Positions 43,180 through 51,148 of a stretch of DNA of 64,000 nt are shown here, piece after piece (within the stretch, counting starts at the first letter, position 1; every line of letters starts with the position of its first letter). The stretch comes from Halalkalibacter oceani (GTDB taxonomy: Bacteria > Bacillota > Bacilli > Bacillales > Bacillaceae_D). A program made the translations under genes and the position numbers. The notes beneath the pieces were generated by a model, which was given only the letters and a program-made list of their open reading frames with translations, was not told the origin of the DNA and did no database searches. The stretch covers positions 558,001 through 622,000 of the forward strand of contig NZ_JBEPKD010000001.1 in NCBI RefSeq assembly GCF_040544555.1, in the 5' to 3' direction.

Positions 43180-43412
43180 AAGAACAGAAGCCCTGAACAA
43201 AAGGCTGTTGTCACCGTTTGTCCAAGGCTCCAAAAATTTTATTCCGGTTGTAATGGCTCCGCACGTTGCGTAAAGGCTGGACAAAAGGTAACTAGCGTAT
43301 CGCCAAAGTTCAAGGATGGCTCTGCCCAGCTTAGACTCCCTCCTTGGAGAAGCTATCAAGAGGAACGAGATTCCGTTAGTTTTCATTCATAGTAGTGTTT
43401 TTTTTGATCCAG
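43180..43412 (+). repeat. Composite intergenic repeat, rearranged copy
   Basis: Contains a hairpin-B-like pair (CCCTGAACAAAAGGC with GTTTGTCCAAGG), GTAATGGCTCCGCACGTTGC, and a second family-B left arm AAAGGCTGGACAAAAGGT whose right arm is eroded (TTTTTTGATCCAGCCTCT, about 43393-43411). No gene is supported in this 290-bp gap between rluB and spmB. Confidence 0.6.
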
Positions 43413-43415
43413 CCT

Positions 43416-43952
43416 CTAGTAAGCAAATACATAGGAGACGATTAAAATGGAGGCGACGACGCCGACAATATCGGCCAGGAGACCAACCTTCAGCGCATCT
43501 CCCATCTTTTTGATCCCGACTGCGCCGAAATATACGGTCAGCACATAAAGGGTCGTATCGGTACTGCCCTGCATCGTGGAAGCGAGGCGGCCAATAAAGG
43601 AGTCAGGTCCATAGGTGGCGATCAAATCAGTCGTCATTCCTAAAGCCCCTGTCCCTGAAATCGGGCGGATCATCGCCAGCGGGACTATTTCCGGCGGAAC
43701 ACCGACAGCCTGCAGGAAAGGCTTGACCGCTTCAATTAACGCATCCATCGCCCCGGAAGCGCGGAAGACAGAAATCGCGACAAGCATGCCAACGAGATAC
43801 GGAATGATCGAAATCGCCAAATCGAAGCCTTCTTTCGCGCCTTCCACAAACGTTTCATAAGTCGGCACTTCCTTATAGGTCGCATACATTAAAATAAACG
43901 CAATCAGCACAGGAATGAACCAGATGGAGATCGTCGTGATTGATCCGCTCAT
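43416..43952 (-). CDS. spmB: Spore maturation protein B
   Basis: 178 residues, five or so helices of the nucleoside-recognition (Gate) family. Conserved ISIIPYLVGMLVAISVFRAS, RPISGTGALGMTTDL and SFIGRLASTMQGSTDTTLYV are present. Needed for core dehydration and heat resistance in B. subtilis. Overlaps spmA by 4 bp. Confidence 0.95.
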   Translation of the reverse strand: MSGSITTISIWFIPVLIAFILMYATYKEVPTYETFVEGAKEGFDLAISIIPYLVGMLVAISVFRASGAMDALIEAVKPFLQAVGVPPEIVPLAMIRPISGTGALGMTTDLIATYGPDSFIGRLASTMQGSTDTTLYVLTVYFGAVGIKKMGDALKVGLLADIVGVVASILIVSYVFAY

Positions 43953-44542
43953 TTTGCCCGCCTCCTCATCCGTCGATGGTAAAAATAGCGATCAATCAGA
44001 ATCGCTCCGATCGTTGAGCAAGTTGTCGCCAGCAATGTCGTCCCGACGATTTCAGTCGGCGAGACCGAGCCATAGCTCATTCGGATCGAAATGACCGTCG
44101 TCGGAATGAGCGTAATGCTTGCTGTATTGATCGCCAGTAAGGTAATCATCGAGCGGCTTGCTTCTGTCCGGTTTTGGTTCAACAGCTTCAGCTGCTCCAT
44201 CGCTTTAATTCCCATCGGCGTCGCGGCATTGCCGAGGCCGAATAAATTCGCCGTCATATTTGATAAAATATAGCCCATTGCCGGATGATCGCGTGGCACT
44301 TCCGGAAAAAGCCGGCTGGCAATCGGGCTCATGATCCGGCTGAGGGCCCGGAGCAACCCGGCGACCTGGGCGATTTTCATTAACCCGAGCCAAAAAACAA
44401 GAATGCTGATTAGCCCTAAACAAATCGTCACCGCATCTTTAGCGCCGGCAAAGATCGCCTCATTCACTTCGGCCATTCTGCCATTGACCGCGGCAAAGCC
44501 GATGCCGATGACGAGCATAGCTACCCATATTTTGTTAATCAC
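43949..44542 (-). CDS. spmA: Spore maturation protein A
   Basis: 197 residues, a membrane protein of the Gate family: VFWLGLMKIAQVAGLLRALS, FPEVPRDHPAMGYILSNMTA and NLFGLGNAATPMGIKAMEQL are typical. GTG start at 44542 behind GGGGTGAG; overlaps dacB by 8 bp. Acts with SpmB and DacB in spore core dehydration. Confidence 0.95.
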   Translation of the reverse strand: MINKIWVAMLVIGIGFAAVNGRMAEVNEAIFAGAKDAVTICLGLISILVFWLGLMKIAQVAGLLRALSRIMSPIASRLFPEVPRDHPAMGYILSNMTANLFGLGNAATPMGIKAMEQLKLLNQNRTEASRSMITLLAINTASITLIPTTVISIRMSYGSVSPTEIVGTTLLATTCSTIGAILIDRYFYHRRMRRRAK

Positions 44543-45683
44543 TCGCTCTCACCCCAATGATGAGCGAGAACAGCTCGAAAAAACTCCGCCAAAATCCTTT
44601 CTTCTCTTCGACAGGCGGGGAGTCATAGAAAAGCGGCACCTGCCCGATTCGTTCCTCTCCAAGCGTCAATTCAACTTTCCCGACAGGCTCCGGCGGGACG
44701 AACTGCTCCTGACGCTCCTTCGCCGGCGGTCGATAGACGACGATTTCTTTTTTGACTAGTTCTTCCTCCTCTTCGGATAGCGGATAGGAAAATGTATATG
44801 GCGCGAGTAGCCGGTCTTTATAAAATTCATCCTTAATTTTCGTTTGAATCCCTTCCTCAACTAACGTTTGGATCGTATAGGTGTCAAAAGCCCAATTAAA
44901 CAGATTCATATGATCATGCCAATCGCTCGGCGCATCGAGCGTGACAGCGATCAAATCCATTTCATCCTTTTCTGCCGTCGAAACGAGCGTCCGCCGTGCC
45001 CGCTTCGTAAAACCGGTCTTTCCACCGGTCGAAAAAGAATACAGCTCTGTCAGCAGCCGGTTTTTGTTGCGCCAGACCCGCGTCGTTTCTCCCTCAGAAC
45101 GGTACGACTTCGTAGCTGAAATCGTGCGATACAGCTCGTTTTCCATCGCGTACTGGGTTAAAAGCGCCATATCAAAGGCAGTGGAATAGTGATCTTCGTG
45201 ATCGTCAAGTCCATGTGGATTTTGAAAGCGCGTATTGGTCATCCCCAATTCACTTGCCTTCTCATTCATTAAAAAAACAAAGCCCTCGAGACTTCCGGCG
45301 ACATGCTCGGCAATCGCTACGGCCGCGTCGTTGCCGCTGCGCAGCATCAGCCCGTACACGAGATCCTCGAGTTTAATCTGCTCGCCCGCCTGCAAATAAA
45401 TCGAAGACCCCTCCGTTCCCTCTGCCCTTGTCGAAACCTTGACCATTTCATCCATTTTTCCGGATTCGATGGCCAGTAAAGCGGTCATAATCTTTGTAAT
45501 ACTGGCAATGCGCATCGGACTATGCTCATTTTTCGCATATAGCACCCGACCCGATTCCGCTTCCATTAAAATTGCCGCTTCGGCGGATACCGAGAAATTC
45601 CTTGTTTCAGCCGATCCGTTACTTGGACTCACTGTGATGATGATCATACTTGATAATACGATCAGCAGCCATTTTTTCAGCAT
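44535..45683 (-). CDS. dacB: Sporulation D-alanyl-D-alanine carboxypeptidase (PBP5*)
   Basis: 382 residues from the ATG at 45683, equal to B. subtilis DacB. Signal peptide about residues 1-26. Penicillin-binding motifs: SITK (MRIASITKIMTALLA), SGND and KTG (STGGKTGFTKRARRT). It trims cortex peptides in the forespore septum region to set cross-linking. First gene of dacB-spmA-spmB, the B. subtilis order. Confidence 0.95.
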   Translation of the reverse strand: MLKKWLLIVLSSMIIITVSPSNGSAETRNFSVSAEAAILMEAESGRVLYAKNEHSPMRIASITKIMTALLAIESGKMDEMVKVSTRAEGTEGSSIYLQAGEQIKLEDLVYGLMLRSGNDAAVAIAEHVAGSLEGFVFLMNEKASELGMTNTRFQNPHGLDDHEDHYSTAFDMALLTQYAMENELYRTISATKSYRSEGETTRVWRNKNRLLTELYSFSTGGKTGFTKRARRTLVSTAEKDEMDLIAVTLDAPSDWHDHMNLFNWAFDTYTIQTLVEEGIQTKIKDEFYKDRLLAPYTFSYPLSEEEEELVKKEIVVYRPPAKERQEQFVPPEPVGKVELTLGEERIGQVPLFYDSPPVEEKKGFWRSFFELFSLIIGVRASD

Positions 45684-45991
45684 TCCCATCCCCGTCCTAT
45701 CTATCAATGTCATCAGCGCCTGAACGTTCCTGTTTAAAAAGGTCGCCCAGGCGCGATTTCCTCTGCCGGACGACCGCGAAGCGCTGGAAGCCACTGCTTT
45801 CGTTTACTCGTTTACAGGCGAGCAGCGTGCTGCCTTATTGCTCCTTCGTACGATCTATGAGACAACCCCTTTATTAGCCAAGTCTATGCGAGACAACCCG
45901 TGTTATGACAAAGAGGTGTAAATTTATGAAAATGGGAAAGAATAACAATCCAAACACCAATTGTCCGAAATCGGAAAGGAGGCAGATCAGG
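45684..45991. other. Intergenic region between divergent dacB and the DUF421 gene
   Basis: About 300 bp without a supported gene. It holds a sigma-E-like promoter for dacB and two direct GAGACAACCC repeats (45860-45869 and 45890-45899). Near its right end, from 45926, is an in-frame leader to the DUF421 gene. Confidence 0.4.
45881..45909 (-). promoter_or_regulatory. Candidate sigma-E promoter of dacB-spmA-spmB
   Basis: On the minus strand GTCATAAC (45902-45909) and CATAGACT (45881-45888) with a 13-bp spacer resemble the sigma-E pattern GTCATATT / CATACAAT. It is about 200 bp from the dacB start. Sigma-E control of this operon is known in B. subtilis; the match here is partial. Confidence 0.4.
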
Positions 45992-46711
45992 ATGACGCTG
46001 CTGACGGAATTAGCTCTCATCTCTGGAAGAATCGTAACCATTCTTCCTTTGCTTTTAGCGACTACGCTTTTGATGGGAAAGCGTTCAATCGGCGAGGTTC
46101 CTATTTTTGATTTTCTGATTATTATTACGCTTGCTTCCGTTACCGGAGCTGATATTGCTGATCCGACCGTCAGCCATCTTCATACTGCTTTTGCAATTGT
46201 CGCGATCGGATTTTTCCAAAAGATTGTCGCCCGGCTTGTGATCAAAAAACGGAAATTCGGAAAGTGGATCACCTTTGAACCGACCGTTGTGATCAAGGAC
46301 GGCAAAATCATATTTGGAAACCTTGAATCGATCCGCTATTCAATTGACAATGTTTTACAAATGCTCAGACAAAAGAACATCTTCGCGATCGAAGATGTTG
46401 ATATTGCTATTATTGAAGCCAATGGGCAAATCAGTGTTAAGCAACGGCCTGAACGGACAAGTCCGACGATGGATGATCTAGGGTTGCAAACGACCAAAAA
46501 CAGGATCTCTTATCCGGTAATTATTGAAGGCATCATGCAAGGGGAGGTGCTAAAAGATCTCCAGATCACCGAGGAAGAACTACGCCAGGAGCTGCAAAAG
46601 AAAGGCGTGTTTCGCCTCGAGTCCGTTTTTCTTTGCACGATGAATCAAGCGAAAGAGCTGCATCTTGCCTATACGGAGCGAGACGAACGAATCGAACGTA
46701 TCCAGCATTAA
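45992..46711 (+). CDS. DUF421 (YetF-family) membrane protein
   Basis: 239 residues from the ATG at 45992, preceded by AAAGGAGGCAGATCAGG. Three N-terminal helices (to about residue 85) precede a cytosolic domain with the family repeats EPTVVIKDGKIIFGNLESIR and IIEGIMQGEVLKDLQITEEE. An alternative start at 45926 (site AGAGGTG) would add a short Asn/Lys-rich leader. The fold is that of YetF/2Duf proteins placed in the spore inner membrane in some species. The stop codon abuts that of the convergent 2Duf-like gene. Confidence 0.85.
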   Translation: MTLLTELALISGRIVTILPLLLATTLLMGKRSIGEVPIFDFLIIITLASVTGADIADPTVSHLHTAFAIVAIGFFQKIVARLVIKKRKFGKWITFEPTVVIKDGKIIFGNLESIRYSIDNVLQMLRQKNIFAIEDVDIAIIEANGQISVKQRPERTSPTMDDLGLQTTKNRISYPVIIEGIMQGEVLKDLQITEEELRQELQKKGVFRLESVFLCTMNQAKELHLAYTERDERIERIQH

Positions 46712-47569
46712 TTATTTTACAAAAGGAGAAACCCGTTGATGAACCTCATCCATCTGCTGCGCGCACCATGAATAAATTTGTTTCGCCTGGCTGTTATCAG
46801 TATCGAGCGCATATAGCGAAAGATCAGCCTGAACCTTTTTCAGACCGGCTTCAAGCAACGGCAGTTCGCTTGGCTTCGGTACTTGAATGACATCATCAAA
46901 TAAGTCGATGGTTACTTGACCGTATTCGTCAATTTGCGCCAGGAAGACGTTTTCGACGATCGCGTTCATTTTCTCCAACTCCAGTTCGAGCCATTCACGG
47001 CTAAATCCTCTTGTCGCTAACGGTTCATCCAATATTTTTCCGTCGATAATCACCGTTTCCGGCTCCTTGATCGGAGCGACCTGCTTGTTAACCTCTTTTG
47101 CCGTCAACGGCTGTTTGTCTTTCTTCACCAATACATTTAATTCACCGTTTCCTTCGAGTACGGCAAATTCAACATCGGCGACCTGAAAAACCTGCTTGCT
47201 GCGCAGCTTTCTTAACAGTTCGTCCGCGGAAATATGCTGCTTCTTCATATTATCCTCGAGGATTTTTCCATCTTTCATCAACGGAATCCCTTTTCCATAG
47301 ATGATCGAACGAAACGCTTTGCTTTTCATAGTGAGCAGGCCGATGAGCAGCGCACCTCCGGCCCAAATAAGCAGAGCGATGAAAAGAAAAGCAGGGGGAA
47401 TGGCAAGCTGGACTGACCCAAGTGCGAGCACAATCGCGATCGTCGCCACCATCCCGAATTCCAATGGAGATGCCTCCCCAAGCGGCTTGCGGACGAACAG
47501 TCGTGATATGCCAACCAACAGAATCAGTCCAATCATGCTTCGAAATGCGACTTCAATCCATCCAGGCAT
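46712..47569 (-). CDS. 2Duf-type protein: DUF421 membrane domain with C-terminal DUF1657
   Basis: 285 residues. Three helices to about residue 80, then the DUF421 soluble repeats (YGKGIPLMKDGKILEDNMKK; VIIDGKILDEPLATRGFSRE). From about residue 215 comes a C-terminal helical segment (LLEAGLKKVQADLSLYALDT, KQIYSWCAQQMDEV) matching the free DUF1657 proteins of the same operon. This DUF421+DUF1657 layout is that of 2Duf, reported as the part of the spoVA-2mob operon that chiefly raises spore wet-heat resistance. Last gene of a seven-gene minus-strand operon. Confidence 0.85.
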   Translation of the reverse strand: MPGWIEVAFRSMIGLILLVGISRLFVRKPLGEASPLEFGMVATIAIVLALGSVQLAIPPAFLFIALLIWAGGALLIGLLTMKSKAFRSIIYGKGIPLMKDGKILEDNMKKQHISADELLRKLRSKQVFQVADVEFAVLEGNGELNVLVKKDKQPLTAKEVNKQVAPIKEPETVIIDGKILDEPLATRGFSREWLELELEKMNAIVENVFLAQIDEYGQVTIDLFDDVIQVPKPSELPLLEAGLKKVQADLSLYALDTDNSQAKQIYSWCAQQMDEVHQRVSPFVK

Positions 47570-47584
47570 CGTACTCCTCCTTTC

Positions 47585-47791
47585 TTATGTTTGCTGGTAC
47601 TGCGGTTCTTCGTTTTCCACCTGATGCACTCGTTTCGCTAGCTCGTGAATAACCGTTCTTGTTTTTAGCGCTCCTTGATGAAACGCTTCTCTCGCCTCTT
47701 GTTCCTCTGTTTTTTGTGCCAATGTTGATAATGTCGCTTCGATGGAGCGCAATGATGCTAGCGTGCCGTGAAGCTGGCTTCCAACCGTCAT
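47585..47791 (-). CDS. DUF1657 protein, copy 2
   Basis: 68 residues, two-helix protein (QLHGTLASLRSIEATLSTLA ... KTRTVIHELAKRVHQVENEE) ending EPQYQQ. The C-terminal EEPQY is shared with the other DUF1657 gene at 50.2 kb. Strong AGGAGG site. Function unknown; such small proteins accompany spoVA2-type operons. Confidence 0.87.
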   Translation of the reverse strand: MTVGSQLHGTLASLRSIEATLSTLAQKTEEQEAREAFHQGALKTRTVIHELAKRVHQVENEEPQYQQT

Positions 47792-47803
47792 CTCTGTTCC
47801 CTC

Positions 47804-48154
47804 CTATCCTTTCGGTTTAAAAACGAGCGATGCCAAAAAGCCGAAAATAATCGCCGCCGAGATCCCGGCACTCGTTACTTCAAAAATACCGGTAATAACT
47901 CCGATTAAGCCCGTCTGCTCCGCCTCGGCCATCGCCCCGTGAACGAGCGAATTACCAAAGCTGGTAATCGGCACGGTCGCTCCCGCTCCGGCAAAATCAA
48001 CCAACGGTTCATACAAGCCGAAACCGTCCAGTAAAGCACCGGCGACGACGAGCGTGCTCATCGTATGAGCCGGAGTCAGCTTCATGACATCCATCAAAAT
48101 TTGCCCAACGACGCAAATCAATCCTCCGACAATAAATGCGGTCACGAATATCAT
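47804..48154 (-). CDS. spoVAE: Stage V sporulation protein AE (SpoVAEb type)
   Basis: 116 residues, four helices. FIVGGLICVVGQILMDVMKL at the N-terminus and GFGLYEPLVDFAGAGATVPI are the SpoVAC/AE family signatures. Part of the inner-membrane dipicolinate channel complex with SpoVAC and SpoVAD. Overlaps spoVAD by 4 bp. Confidence 0.93.
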   Translation of the reverse strand: MIFVTAFIVGGLICVVGQILMDVMKLTPAHTMSTLVVAGALLDGFGLYEPLVDFAGAGATVPITSFGNSLVHGAMAEAEQTGLIGVITGIFEVTSAGISAAIIFGFLASLVFKPKG

Positions 48155-49167
48155 CCTTGCTCACCTCCAGCCTCTATCGATACCGCATGGGCAATGCAGG
48201 GAATCGTTTCCTGCTGTTGATAGGAAAGGGGCGACAGCAATGCTCCAGTCGCAACGATCAACATTCGTTTTATTTCGCCCCGCTTCATTCGGTTTAGTAA
48301 ATGACCATAGGTAACGGCAGCAGAGCACCCTGCACCGCTTGCCCCGGCCTGAACCGGCTGGCCGTCCCGATAAATCATCAGCCCGCAGTCCTGAAAGACA
48401 TCGCTCTTTAACGGAAGTCCTTTCAGTTCCAGCATCTCCAAGGCGATTGAGCGCCCGATCCGGCCGAGATCGCCGGTCGCGACGAGATCGTAATAATCTG
48501 CAGGCAGGCCGCGGTCACGAAAATGAGCAATAATTGTATCGACCGCAGCCGGTGCCATCGCCCCTCCCATATTAAAGGGATCAGACAAGCCCATATCGAT
48601 CACCTTGCCGATTGTTGCCGACGTGATCTGCGGGCCGTTTCCTTGTTTCGCTACAACTGCCGCCCCTGCCGCCGTTACGGTCCATTGGGCAGTCGGCGGC
48701 TTTTGCCCGCCATATTCTGTTGGATAACGGAATTGCTTTTCCGTCGCCGCATTATGGCTTGAAGCAGCTGCCACAATATGATGGGCTCCCCCGCCATTGA
48801 CGATAAAAGCCGCTAACGCCAGCCCTTCCATTGAGGTGGAGCAAGCCCCGAACAAGCCGAAATAAGGGATCGCGAGCGTACGGCCGGCAAAGCTTGACGG
48901 GGTGATTTGATTGATTAAATCGCCAGCAAACATAAATTGAATATCGCCATTTTGCAGTTGCGCTTTTTCAAGCGAGCGCGTAATCGCTTCTTCGAGCAAA
49001 ACCTTTTGCGCTTTTTCGTACGAATCCTGGCCGAGCCACAAGTCGTCATGCAGCAAATCGAAATCCTGTGCCAGCTGACCGTTCGCTTCAAATGGTCCGC
49101 CAACCGTTCCCGTCGAGGTGATGACCGGCTTCTGCTCAAATTGCCATGTTTGATGTCCTGTCAGCAT
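48151..49167 (-). CDS. spoVAD: Stage V sporulation protein AD
   Basis: 338 residues, thiolase-like fold that binds dipicolinic acid. MFAGDLINQITPSSFAGRTL, PYFGLFGACSTSMEGLALAA (active-site-like Cys), and TGDLGRIGRSIALEMLE are typical; TPTEYGGQKPPTAQ is replaced here by FRYPTEYGGQKPPTAQW. Lies on the outer face of the spore inner membrane to guide DPA to the channel. It overlaps spoVAE and is 1 bp from spoVAC. Confidence 0.95.
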   Translation of the reverse strand: MLTGHQTWQFEQKPVITSTGTVGGPFEANGQLAQDFDLLHDDLWLGQDSYEKAQKVLLEEAITRSLEKAQLQNGDIQFMFAGDLINQITPSSFAGRTLAIPYFGLFGACSTSMEGLALAAFIVNGGGAHHIVAAASSHNAATEKQFRYPTEYGGQKPPTAQWTVTAAGAAVVAKQGNGPQITSATIGKVIDMGLSDPFNMGGAMAPAAVDTIIAHFRDRGLPADYYDLVATGDLGRIGRSIALEMLELKGLPLKSDVFQDCGLMIYRDGQPVQAGASGAGCSAAVTYGHLLNRMKRGEIKRMLIVATGALLSPLSYQQQETIPCIAHAVSIEAGGEQG

Positions 49168-49168
49168 C

Positions 49169-49648
49169 TTACAGTCCTCCCCATTGGGTGAGAATTGTTT
49201 TGATCAGACCGATAATAAAAGCCGCCACCGTTCCATAAACGATGACTGAACCGGCTAGCTTAAACATATTGCCGCCGACGCCAAGCACATACCCTTCCGT
49301 CCGGTGCTCAATTGCCGCCGACGCGATCGAATTGGCAAAGCCGGTGACAGGGACGGCCGTGCCGGCACCTGAAAATTGAGCAAAGCGATCATATACACCG
49401 AACCCGGTCAGCAGGACAGCGATAAAAATTAACGTTGCCACTGTCGGGTTACCGGCCGTCCGCTCGGTAAAATCGAAAAACGTATAATACATCACTTGAA
49501 GCCCCTGGCCAAACAAGCAAATCAACCCGCCTACGAAGAAAGCCCGGATGCAGTTTTTCACAACAGGACGTTTGATCTCATGCTTTTGCGCGAGCTGTTG
49601 ATAAGAATCCTGAGCCGGTGTGACATTTTTCTTTTTACTTGAAGACAT
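49169..49648 (-). CDS. spoVAC: Stage V sporulation protein AC
   Basis: 159 residues, about four helices. NCIRAFFVGGLICLFGQGLQ and YDRFAQFSGAGTAVPVTGFA are diagnostic. In B. subtilis SpoVAC is a mechanosensitive channel component releasing Ca-DPA on germination. The N-terminal 25 residues are polar. Start with GGAGG. Confidence 0.94.
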   Translation of the reverse strand: MSSSKKKNVTPAQDSYQQLAQKHEIKRPVVKNCIRAFFVGGLICLFGQGLQVMYYTFFDFTERTAGNPTVATLIFIAVLLTGFGVYDRFAQFSGAGTAVPVTGFANSIASAAIEHRTEGYVLGVGGNMFKLAGSVIVYGTVAAFIIGLIKTILTQWGGL

Positions 49649-49663
49649 CGTTTTCCTCCTTTC

Positions 49664-50098
49664 CTACCCCTTCATCTTATCTTCCAGTTTTGTCAGCTCG
49701 TCTGTAAGCCGCTTTTCGCTTATCTTTTTCTCCTTTAATTCCTGCTCCAGTCTGCCAAGCTCCAAAAAGATTTTTTTGTCGGTGGAAACATGGACATTTG
49801 CTTCTGGATAGCGCTTCTTCACTCTATCATGACTCTGCTTTCGTATTTCCTTTAGCCGAAAGCGGTCGAAATGCTTTACTTCCGGGGCAAGATAAATATT
49901 ATCTTCTCCATCGTTTACCCCTTTTACTTCGACGATTTCTTCCATCGACAAAAGAATTCGCTTAGCCTCATCGGCCTGCTGCTGCTCAATCACAGCCTGG
50001 TCTTCCAAGGAAAGAGGCTGAATATCAGGGGGATTGGCGACAGACTGGCAGCCGGCAAGCAACAGACAGAGAACGAGTCCATTTCGGACATGCTTCAT
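49664..50098 (-). CDS. YhcN/YlaJ-family spore lipoprotein
   Basis: 144 residues from the ATG at 50098 (AAAGGAG site; the open frame to 50203 is leader). Lipobox LLLAGCQS puts the lipidated Cys near 17. The body has a short IVEVKGVNDGEDNIYLAPEV strand region and a C-terminal coiled coil (LGRLEQELKEKKISEKRLTD) as in YhcN/YlaJ proteins. The gene stands between DUF1657 and spoVAC, its known place in spoVA-2mob operons. Confidence 0.87.
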   Translation of the reverse strand: MKHVRNGLVLCLLLAGCQSVANPPDIQPLSLEDQAVIEQQQADEAKRILLSMEEIVEVKGVNDGEDNIYLAPEVKHFDRFRLKEIRKQSHDRVKKRYPEANVHVSTDKKIFLELGRLEQELKEKKISEKRLTDELTKLEDKMKG

Positions 50099-50214
50099 AC
50101 ACATCTCTCCTTTTGTTCTATATGTAAGATCAGCCTCCATACGCTGGCCCGCCAGCGGGAGTCGAGCTGCGCCCGGTTTCTGTATCCAGGCGCAGACAAC
50201 CACTCGCTATGACG

Positions 50215-50418
50215 TTATTGCTTGTATTGAGGCTCCTCTTGTTCAATCTCCTGCAGACGAGGTTCAAGCCCATCAACAATCGATTGCGTTTGCGTAGCCA
50301 TCTGCTGGAAGAGCTGCTTCGCCTGCTGATTTTCTGTTTCCAGCGCGAAGGTTTCCAAACTGGCTTGCGCACTTTTCAACCCGGCCACAGTTTGTTTCAT
50401 TTTAGCTGCAACTGTCAT
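50215..50418 (-). CDS. DUF1657 protein, copy 1
   Basis: 67 residues from the ATG at 50418 (AAAGGGGG site). Helical: MTVAAKMKQTVAGLKSAQAS, then NQQAKQLFQQMATQTQSIVD and the tail EIEQEEPQYKQ. First gene of the minus-strand spoVA2-like operon. The 116-bp gap to the lipoprotein gene is the longest in the operon. A sporulation promoter was looked for upstream but none was convincing. Confidence 0.87.
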   Translation of the reverse strand: MTVAAKMKQTVAGLKSAQASLETFALETENQQAKQLFQQMATQTQSIVDGLEPRLQEIEQEEPQYKQ

Positions 50419-50562
50419 TTTCTTTTCCCCCTTTCGTTCACTCAGTTGAAGATGATTACCTTCCTCTTTAGGATTGAAATATTGGATCAATTTATGAGAT
50501 ACAATTTTTGTAAATTGCCTTTGTGGTACACTTAAGAAAAAACAAGCACGGAGGAAAAACCG

Positions 50563-51087
50563 ATGACCCTCGCTTACAGCATCCTGCTTTTTTGTACTCT
50601 CTTGCTGACTGTGATCAGCCTGCTGATTTATGTTCAGCAAAAAAAACTAAAAGCAGCCATTCTCACGCTGACAGACAGCCTGAAGGAAGCGGAGCGCACG
50701 GCGGCAACAGATGCCGAAACTGCCCTGAAAGAAGAACGGCGCGCCCACCTCCTTCTGCTCTGCTACCGCTTACGGGAAGCTGTCGCGAAACAGCAGTTTG
50801 ATATTCACGCCCATTTAATCAGTGATACGCCGACAAGTCACGGCTTGTCTGAAGCCAACCTCGCTGAGCTGTTTTCCGCCGAGGCTGCCCTCGTCATCCA
50901 GCGGTACTGGTCAGCCTACAGGCATTACCTTGAAGCCCACTGGCTTGATCAGAACGGAGCGGTCAAAACAGTCTTTCGCGGCAAAGCTGAGCTCGCTGAT
51001 ACGGAGCTTGGCCGGCTTCATCTCGCCTCAAAGGAGCTGGTAAAACAGTTTGACAAGTGGCTTATTCAACTGGAGAAGGCTACATAA
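50563..51087 (+). CDS. Membrane-anchored protein of unknown function
   Basis: 174 residues. One N-terminal helix (MTLAYSILLFCTLLLTVISL) followed by a coiled-coil-like stretch (LKAAILTLTDSLKEAERTAA) and a helical cytosolic or spore-core-side domain rich in Leu, Ala and His (RYWSAYRHYLEAHWLD). Starts at ATG 50563 after GGAGGAAAAACCG. Divergent from the DUF1657 gene and 61 bp upstream of a DUF421 gene, so probably paired with the latter. Not recognised; it is not similar to YpuI, the gene usually found near here. Confidence 0.65.
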   Translation: MTLAYSILLFCTLLLTVISLLIYVQQKKLKAAILTLTDSLKEAERTAATDAETALKEERRAHLLLLCYRLREAVAKQQFDIHAHLISDTPTSHGLSEANLAELFSAEAALVIQRYWSAYRHYLEAHWLDQNGAVKTVFRGKAELADTELGRLHLASKELVKQFDKWLIQLEKAT

Positions 51088-51148
51088 AATCCGTTAACCT
51101 GTGCACACTATTCTAAGTAAACCAACTTCACAAAAGGAGCCATATAGT

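Noticed and set aside
46712..50418. Calling the spoVA2-like cluster an active mobile element
   Set aside because: No transposase, resolvase, integrase or terminal repeats are seen at its borders; only gene order resembles the Tn-borne operon.
50430..50540. Sigma-G or sigma-A promoter between the divergent DUF1657 gene and the 50563 gene
   Set aside because: Partial matches (CATAAAT, TACAAT, TACACT) exist but no pair has acceptable hexamers and spacing.
50563..51087. Annotation as YpuI
   Set aside because: YpuI is expected near dacB/scpB, but the sequence has an N-terminal membrane helix and does not resemble what I recall of that protein.
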